A DNA stretch of 64,000 nt, from contig CAVXVR010000004.1 in NCBI GenBank assembly GCA_963765285.1, positions 682,001 to 746,000 on the forward strand. The letters are read 5' to 3'. Positions 59,114 to 64,000 of this stretch are shown in pieces (within the stretch, counting starts at the first letter, position 1; the number at the start of each line of letters is the position of its first letter). This DNA comes from CAVWZH01 sp963765285. Its GTDB lineage: Bacteria; Acidobacteriota; Terriglobia; Terriglobales; Acidobacteriaceae. Both the position numbers and the translations under genes were made by a program. Below the pieces are notes generated by a model. The model saw only the letters and a list, made by a program, of their open reading frames with translations. It did not search any database and had not been told where the DNA came from.

Positions 59114-60364
59114 CTATTCGTAACGCAGGGCCTCAATGGGGTCGAGTCCGGCGGCTTTGATTGCAGGCAGCATGCCGCTGACGATCCCCACAAAGCTTAG
59201 GATAACAGTTGACCACAGGAGCGTGGCGCCATCGATTGCAAGGTGGATGTCCCCTTCGCTGGCGTTCTCCTGGAAAGCGCTCCAGAGCGTGAGCGAAGGA
59301 ACGGCCCATGAGACCAGATAGGCTAACACCACGCCGAGCAAACCGCCGAGTGCGGTGATCACCATGGCCTCGGCGAGGAACTGGAACAAGATGTGCCAGC
59401 GGTGGGCGCCCAAGGCCTTTTCCACGCCGATCTCGCGGGTGCGCTGGGTGACTGAGACCAGCATGATATTCATCAGTCCTACGCCGCCGATGCCCAAAGT
59501 CAGCAGACCGATAAAGCCCAAGAGGATTTTGATCCCGGTGGTGATGACGCGCAGGTCAAGCAAGTCGGCGTAAACGTCAAAAACAAATATCGCCCGCCGG
59601 TCTTTGGGATCGAAGTCATGGTGAAAAGCCATCGAGCTGCGCAGCGCCCTGACCACTTTGTCGTGATCACCTTCATATTCCATGACGATCGAGGTCAGGT
59701 AGTAGGTGTTCTTGAGGTCGCTCATGGAGCTGAAAGGCACGTAGATGTGCTCATTCAGGTTATCGTCGGAACTGTTGATGACGTGCTTGAGCACGCCGAC
59801 TACCTGGTAGGAAATGCCGTCGACGCGAATACTGTCGCCAATAGCATTCTGTCCCGAGAACAGCTTCCTCTTGACGTCGGCGCCGATAAAGGCGACGCGG
59901 GTATGGGTGTAATCGTCGACTTCACTAAAGGGGCCACCTTCGGCAAAATCCATGCGGCGCAGGCGGGGATATACGGAGTAGACTCCGCTGACACCGTAGT
60001 TTCCGCCGCGCGTACCGTAACCCACGGCGCATTGCTTGAGAACCTCCGGAGAAAGCCGCTTGAGCAGCGGGACTTCCGCCCGGATGTGGTCCAGATCGTT
60101 GACCGTGAGGCGGACTTCGGTTCCCGCCTTGTTGCCTCCCGCCTGGAGCGAGGTCCGTCCGGGGAAAACGAACACCAGGTTAGTGCCAAAAGAACGGAAT
60201 GCGATCCAGATGCCGCGCTCGAAGCCCGAACCGTAAGCCAGCAACAACACTACGGTAGCAATGCCCCAGGCCATGCCCAGCATGGTGAGCACGCTGCGAC
60301 GCCGGTCGTGGCGCAACGCGTTGTAAGCCTGAGTGGCGAGTTCTCGGATCATGGCCACGGTCAT
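59114..60364 (-). CDS. MacB-type ABC transporter permease (second of pair)
   Basis: 416 residues. N-terminal helix RSVLTMLGMAWGIATVVLLLAYGSG, a large periplasmic MacB-PCD domain (about 50-280), then FtsX helices: LGFIGLLTLGIGGVGLMNIMLVSVTQRTREIGVEKALGA, ITALGGLLGVVLAYLVSW and TLLWSTVILSFVGIVSGMLPAIKAAGLDPIEALRYE. The pair lacks any ATP-binding or membrane-fusion gene in the window. It overlaps the upstream permease by 4 bases (ATGA). Such orphan permeases are frequent in acidobacteria. Confidence 0.92.
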   Translation of the reverse strand: MTVAMIRELATQAYNALRHDRRRSVLTMLGMAWGIATVVLLLAYGSGFERGIWIAFRSFGTNLVFVFPGRTSLQAGGNKAGTEVRLTVNDLDHIRAEVPLLKRLSPEVLKQCAVGYGTRGGNYGVSGVYSVYPRLRRMDFAEGGPFSEVDDYTHTRVAFIGADVKRKLFSGQNAIGDSIRVDGISYQVVGVLKHVINSSDDNLNEHIYVPFSSMSDLKNTYYLTSIVMEYEGDHDKVVRALRSSMAFHHDFDPKDRRAIFVFDVYADLLDLRVITTGIKILLGFIGLLTLGIGGVGLMNIMLVSVTQRTREIGVEKALGAHRWHILFQFLAEAMVITALGGLLGVVLAYLVSWAVPSLTLWSAFQENASEGDIHLAIDGATLLWSTVILSFVGIVSGMLPAIKAAGLDPIEALRYE

Positions 60365-61608
60365 TCCTGCCTTAACGCCTCAACCGGCGCCAGCAGCGCC
60401 GCTTGCCGGGCGGGGTAGATTCCGGCGCCAATGCCCGCGATGGCCAACGCCAAAATCGCGGTCAGGGCCGACAGCGGCACGATGCGCGGCGTGTCAAAGC
60501 CTTCCATAGGCGGGAGCTGCGCCATCAGGGTCACAAAGCTGAGCGAAATAGCCAAGCCAACCCCGCCGCTGAGCAGGGTGAGAAAAGCGCCTTCCACGAA
60601 GAACTGCGTCAGGATGTTGCGATGAGTCGCTCCAAGCGCTTTCCGCAAGCCGATTTCCCGGGTGCGCTCTGCGACCGACACCAGCATGATGTTCACGATC
60701 CCAATCGCACCCAGGCCCAATGTCACCAACCCCACAACGCCAAGAAAATAATCCATGGCGTCAAAGATTTTGCCCACTTTCTGTGAATTCTCGATGGTGT
60801 CCCAGTCTTCAAATGCATCTTCCAGCTTGGGATCGAAGCCGTGGCGGCGGGCGATAATTTCATGAATCTCCGCCTTCGACCGCAGGTGTTCGTTCTTATC
60901 CAGCGGCCGGTAATTGATGAAAGAAATGGCGTTCTCGGTGTTCTTGTCTTTCAGCCGAAACAGATTGCGCATGGTTTCAATCGGCACAAAGATGCGCGCA
61001 TTGGTGCCGTTGTTGCCGTCTTGCCCCACCTTGGCCAGAACTCCGATGACATCGAAGCGAATACCGTTCAGCAGAATGGTTTCGCCTACGGCGGGGCGGC
61101 CGGGGAAGACGTTCTTGAGTAATTCCCAGCCCACCACTGCGACGCGGCGGGTTTGGGTGTTGTCTTCTTCATTGAACCAGCGGCCTGTCCCGACCGGAAT
61201 GGTGCGAATCTGGTTGTAGGTGGGGACGACGCCGAAGACCTGACCGTTGGTGGATCCGAATTCGCTTACTGCACGGATGTCTTCCCGGTTGAGCACGGGA
61301 GAAACCGCCTTCAGAGTGCGGGCCTCATCCCGAATGGCGAGGTAGTCGTCATAAGTGAAATGGTACGTTTGCGCGGATTGCAGGCTGCCCTCAACCGCCG
61401 GGATGCGCCCGGGAAAGCAGAACATGATGTCCTGTCCGAGGGTCGCGAGCTGCCGGGTTTGCCCGCTACGGAAGCCTTCGCCGAGGCCTACTAGCAAAAG
61501 CAGCGAACCCACTCCCCAGGCAATGCCGAACATGGTGAGGAAAGAGCGTAACTTGTGCGCCCACAGCGTCGCCACCGACTGACGGATAATATCAAGCAGG
61601 GTTCTCAT
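60361..61608 (-). CDS. MacB-type ABC transporter permease (first of pair)
   Basis: 415 residues, parallel in layout to the following gene: RSFLTMFGIAWGVGSLLLLVGLGEG, a periplasmic domain of about 230 residues, then GVVGLVTLGLGAIGIVNIMLVSVAERTREIGLRKALGATHRN and AILALAIAGIGAGIYPARQAALLAPVEALRQE. The two proteins may form a heterodimer with an ATPase supplied elsewhere. The ATG at 61608 matches the start of the first cytoplasmic helix (MRTLLDIIRQSVATLWAHK), and the longer open frame to 61752 is not protein-like. Confidence 0.92.
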   Translation of the reverse strand: MRTLLDIIRQSVATLWAHKLRSFLTMFGIAWGVGSLLLLVGLGEGFRSGQTRQLATLGQDIMFCFPGRIPAVEGSLQSAQTYHFTYDDYLAIRDEARTLKAVSPVLNREDIRAVSEFGSTNGQVFGVVPTYNQIRTIPVGTGRWFNEEDNTQTRRVAVVGWELLKNVFPGRPAVGETILLNGIRFDVIGVLAKVGQDGNNGTNARIFVPIETMRNLFRLKDKNTENAISFINYRPLDKNEHLRSKAEIHEIIARRHGFDPKLEDAFEDWDTIENSQKVGKIFDAMDYFLGVVGLVTLGLGAIGIVNIMLVSVAERTREIGLRKALGATHRNILTQFFVEGAFLTLLSGGVGLAISLSFVTLMAQLPPMEGFDTPRIVPLSALTAILALAIAGIGAGIYPARQAALLAPVEALRQE

Positions 61609-61840
61609 GAAGTTTTCACGCCACAAAGCCGCGCCACAGCTTCTGATATGGAATACGTAGTAAGGCGATGCCGGGTTCCTTAGATTTTCGAACCGTTCCC
61701 TTTTCTGCCTTACTGTTAGACACGCTTCGGAGCAAAACGGTAGCTCAAGCAACCAGTGCTAACCCGGTGATTCAATTTGCGTCTAACCGCTCGGTTCACA
61801 GTCCTTCACAGGGCCAAAGTCCCACAAAACACTGCACATT

Positions 61841-61845
61841 GGAGG
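61841..61845 (+). promoter_or_regulatory. ribosome binding site GGAGG deciding a GTG start
   Basis: GGAGG ends 8 bases before the GTG at 61854, setting the start of the DUF2911 gene. Confidence 0.65.
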
Positions 61846-61853
61846 TTTGTACC

Positions 61854-62921
61854 GTGTCTAGACTTCTCACCCGCGCATTATTTGTGTTGCCCGGTTTACT
61901 TTGGCTGGCTTCGCTTGCCCAGGCTCAATCTTTCGTCCTGGAGCTGCCACGTCCCAGCCAGCATGCCATTGTGGCTCAGCGTATCGGCATCACGGACGTC
62001 ACCATCAACTATCACCGCCCGCTGGTCAACAACCGCAAAGTCTGGGGCGGAGTGGTGCCGTATGGCCAAGTGTGGCGTGCGGGAGCCAATGAAAATACCG
62101 TCATCGAGTTCAGCACGCCGGTAATGGTGGAAGGTCAGCCGCTGGCCGCGGGCCGATACGGCCTGCACATGCTGCCGGGAGAAAACGAGTGGACGGTGAT
62201 CTTTTCCAAGAATTCCACGTCCTGGGGCAGCTTTACCTACGATCAGAAGGAAGACGCTCTGCGGGTGACGGTGAAACCGCAAGCCGCCGACATGCACGAA
62301 GCCCTGACCTACGATTTTGCCAACCCGAAGGCCGACTCAACCGTGGCTACGCTGGAGTGGGAAAAGGTCGCGGTGCCCTTCAAGATCTCGGTCAACGTCA
62401 ATCAGGTGATGGACGACAGCCTGCACCGCCAGCTTCGCGGCCTTGCCCAGTACACCTGGATGAGCTGGGACGATGCCGCCAACTACCTGCTGGCCAGCAA
62501 GGCGAACCTCGATGAAGCGCTCAAGTATTCCAACACTTCCATCGACAACGAGGACCGCTACGACAACGAGATAACGAAATCTGCGGTGCTGAAAGCCCTG
62601 GGTCGTAAGGACGAAGCACAGGCGACGGAAGACAAAGCGCTCGCACTGGCCAGTCCACTGCAAATCCACATATTCGCTCGCGGATTGCAAGGCCAGGGCC
62701 AGCAAGACCGGGCATTCCAGATTTTCCGCGTCAACGCGCAGAAGCATCCTGATCAGTGGTTTATCCATTCTGGCCTGGCGCGAATCTCCTGTTCGCAGGG
62801 AGACTTTGCCGCTGCGGCAAAGGAAATGAAACTTGCCCTTGCAGGCGCGCCGGACAACCAAAAAACCTACGTTGAAGGATTGGTGAAGCGGCTGGAAGCG
62901 AAGGAGGACATTAACAAGTAG
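61854..62921 (+). CDS. exported DUF2911 domain protein with TPR-like tail
   Basis: 355 residues. A signal peptide (LLTRALFVLPGLLWLASLAQAQ) and a DUF2911 core: LPRPSQHAIVAQRIGITDVTINYHRPLVNNRKVWGGVVPYGQVWRAGANENTVIEFSTPV, GRYGLHMLPGENEWTVIFSKNS and an end DFANPKADSTVATLEWEKVAVPF. After about residue 210 come helical repeats (WDDAANYLLASKANLDEALKYSNTSI, NEITKSAVLKALGRKDEAQATEDKAL) of TPR type. The family is common in acidobacteria and bacteroidetes, and function is unknown. It is divergent from the permease pair. Confidence 0.92.
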   Translation: MSRLLTRALFVLPGLLWLASLAQAQSFVLELPRPSQHAIVAQRIGITDVTINYHRPLVNNRKVWGGVVPYGQVWRAGANENTVIEFSTPVMVEGQPLAAGRYGLHMLPGENEWTVIFSKNSTSWGSFTYDQKEDALRVTVKPQAADMHEALTYDFANPKADSTVATLEWEKVAVPFKISVNVNQVMDDSLHRQLRGLAQYTWMSWDDAANYLLASKANLDEALKYSNTSIDNEDRYDNEITKSAVLKALGRKDEAQATEDKALALASPLQIHIFARGLQGQGQQDRAFQIFRVNAQKHPDQWFIHSGLARISCSQGDFAAAAKEMKLALAGAPDNQKTYVEGLVKRLEAKEDINK

Positions 62922-62940
62922 TCCCGGCACCCTTAGGGTG

Positions 62941-63097
62941 GTCATCCCGAAGTCCCCGCGGTTTCTCCAGCGGAGCGAGGGATCTGGCGGGGACCGTCAA
63001 CGGCGCACGCTCACGCGGCACAGCGGAGCTTTTACCGCAAACAAGACCCACGCAAGATCCCTCACTCGGCTGAACTGCGCCGAGTTTCGGGATGACT
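62941..63097. repeat. GTCATCCCGA..GGGATGAC repeat block
   Basis: The arms GTCATCCCGAAGTCC and GAGTTTCGGGATGAC pair; inside are TTTCTCCAGCGGAGCGAGGG and CAAGATCCCTCACTCGGCTG. It lies between the convergent DUF2911 and dehydrogenase genes. Confidence 0.8.
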
Positions 63098-63140
63098 CAG
63101 GGATGAAAATTGTACGTGTGGTTAAAGGATCGACCGGGCC

Positions 63141-64000
63141 CTACGCCTTCTTGCCGACTGGTTCCCGGGTTTCACCAACCGAGTGGAGAGTGGAGGTCTC
63201 GGGATACTCGTAAACTCCCCGCCCCGATTTCCGCCCCAGCCGCCCGGCTTTCACGTACTGCACCAAAAGTGGTGCAGGCCGGTATTTCTCGCCGAGGGTT
63301 CGGTGGAGGTATTCGAGGATGTGCAGCCGCGTATCCAGCCCGACCAGATCCACCAGCTCGAACGGCCCCATTGGATGGTTCAAGCCTAACTTTAAGGCTT
63401 TGTCGATATCTTCTGCCGAGGCAATGCCTTCCTGCAACATATAAAATGCCTCATTGCCGATCATGGCGTTGATCCTGCTGGTGATGAAGCCGGGAGATTC
63501 TTTGATCACTACGACTTCTTTGCCCATGCGCTTGCCCACTTCGGCCGCGGTAGCGAGGGTATCGTCGTCGGTCTCGAGCGCGCGCACAATTTCGAGTAGC
63601 TTCATCTTGTGAACGGGATTGAAAAAGTGCATGCCCAGGATTTTCCTGGCGCGGTAAGTGACGCTGGCGATCTCGGTGACGCTGAGCGAGGAGGTGTTTG
63701 AAGCGAGAATGGTTCCCGGGCGGCAAATTTTGTCGAGCAGAGTAAAGATTTCGATCTTCGACTCCATCTCTTCGGGGACGGCTTCGATGACCAGATCGGC
63801 CTCGCGAGCCGCTTGCTCAACCGAATCCGCGTATTCCAACCGGCCCATAGCAGCCTTGGCATCTCCGGCGGAAACCTTGCCGAGGTCCACGGCCTTATCT
63901 AAGTTTGTACGAATTTCGCTTTCCGCTTTGCGCAGCGCGTTGGGAAGCAGGTCTTCGAGGATGGTGCGATAGCCACCGAGCGCCGCCACATGGGCAATGC
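63141..64000 (-). CDS. 3-hydroxyacyl-CoA (3-hydroxybutyryl-CoA) dehydrogenase, C-terminal part
   Basis: The frame is open to the right edge, so the N-terminal NAD-binding strand lies outside. About 286 residues are visible: ADLVIEAVPEEMESKIEIFTLLDKIC, ILASNTSSLSVTEIAS, the catalytic histidine region GMHFFNPVHKMKLLEIV, VVVIKESPGFITSRINAMIGNEAFYMLQEG, LGLNHPMGPFELVDLVGLDTRLHILEYL and GRKSGRGVYEYP. These match PaaH/HbdA-type dehydrogenases that oxidise 3-hydroxyacyl-CoA in beta-oxidation or butyrate metabolism. The C-terminus is complete, with a short polar tail. Confidence 0.94.
   Translation of the reverse strand, partial: IAHVAALGGYRTILEDLLPNALRKAESEIRTNLDKAVDLGKVSAGDAKAAMGRLEYADSVEQAAREADLVIEAVPEEMESKIEIFTLLDKICRPGTILASNTSSLSVTEIASVTYRARKILGMHFFNPVHKMKLLEIVRALETDDDTLATAAEVGKRMGKEVVVIKESPGFITSRINAMIGNEAFYMLQEGIASAEDIDKALKLGLNHPMGPFELVDLVGLDTRLHILEYLHRTLGEKYRPAPLLVQYVKAGRLGRKSGRGVYEYPETSTLHSVGETREPVGKKA

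Noticed and set aside
59114..61608. Fused acidobacterial orphan permease (ADOP)
   Set aside because: The two permeases are separate genes of about 415 residues each, and neither has the duplicated fused layout.
61668..61853. Upstream extension of the DUF2911 frame
   Set aside because: The GTG at 61854 has GGAGG and starts a proper signal peptide; the extension does not look like protein.
14516..63097. CRISPR arrays or insertion sequences among the intergenic repeats
   Set aside because: The repeats lack regular spacers, and no cas or transposase gene is present; they are hairpin-type elements.

Overview
The window looks like chromosomal DNA of an Acidobacteriota (Terriglobia or Koribacter-like) bacterium. 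This is inferred from gene content and genome style: a split cytochrome bc complex with a giant multihaem cytochrome, orphan MacB-type permeases, an M13 peptidase, a DUF2911 protein, bacillithiol genes, and GC-rich intergenic gaps crowded with short palindromic repeats. There is no rRNA, prophage, insertion sequence or CRISPR array. One tRNA (Val, UAC) is present.

Layout. 1-7.5 kb: an AI-2E-type exporter (cut by the left edge), a histidine phosphatase and a glycogen-use operon (glgP, pgm, malQ). That operon carries about 17 frameshifts between 2.78 and 6.85 kb, almost all single-base insertions, while its motifs stay intact; I read this mainly as local sequence error. 7.5-14.1 kb: MarC, then a solute-binding lipoprotein, a three-PAS histidine kinase and a convergent GAF-sigma54 activator. 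14.3-28.9 kb: tRNA-Val and mixed housekeeping genes: YdjC-type deacetylase, PilZ protein, secreted glycosidase-like protein, bshA, LytS-type kinase, threonine synthase, VOC protein, TPR protein, HAD phosphatase, lytic transglycosylase, flippase-like protein, nrdR, NAD-isocitrate dehydrogenase and ferrochelatase.

28.9-41.1 kb is the respiratory region: a Rieske protein with a long cytoplasmic-type extension, cytochrome b in two genes, an octahaem cytochrome c of 1083 residues, a cupredoxin-like lipoprotein, haem A synthase, an ABC-2 exporter, a CtaM-like DUF420 protein, a small hypothetical and a HEAT/lipoyl-like membrane protein. Together they suggest a quinol-oxidising complex that passes electrons to a multihaem cytochrome and then perhaps to copper carriers and a haem-A oxidase encoded elsewhere. 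Ferrochelatase just upstream fits haem supply.

41.4-54.9 kb: atypical ferredoxin, lipoprotein, ssb, pterin dehydratase, MFS carrier, frataxin cyaY, YpdA-like bacillithiol disulfide reductase, methyltransferase, fumarase, TetR with a membrane protein, CPBP protease, EamA transporter, MidA-like methyltransferase. 55.0-56.9 kb: a three-gene unit of unknown function (two related small membrane proteins and a secreted protein) behind a good sigma70 promoter. 57-64 kb: M13 peptidase, a pair of orphan MacB-type permeases, a DUF2911 protein and a 3-hydroxyacyl-CoA dehydrogenase cut by the right edge.

Two themes cross the window. Several genes have a TANNNT box 5-7 bases before the start codon and no Shine-Dalgarno site, which suggests leaderless transcripts. 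Most gaps over 80 bases hold one of about eight families of short inverted repeats, including every long gap inside the bc operon.
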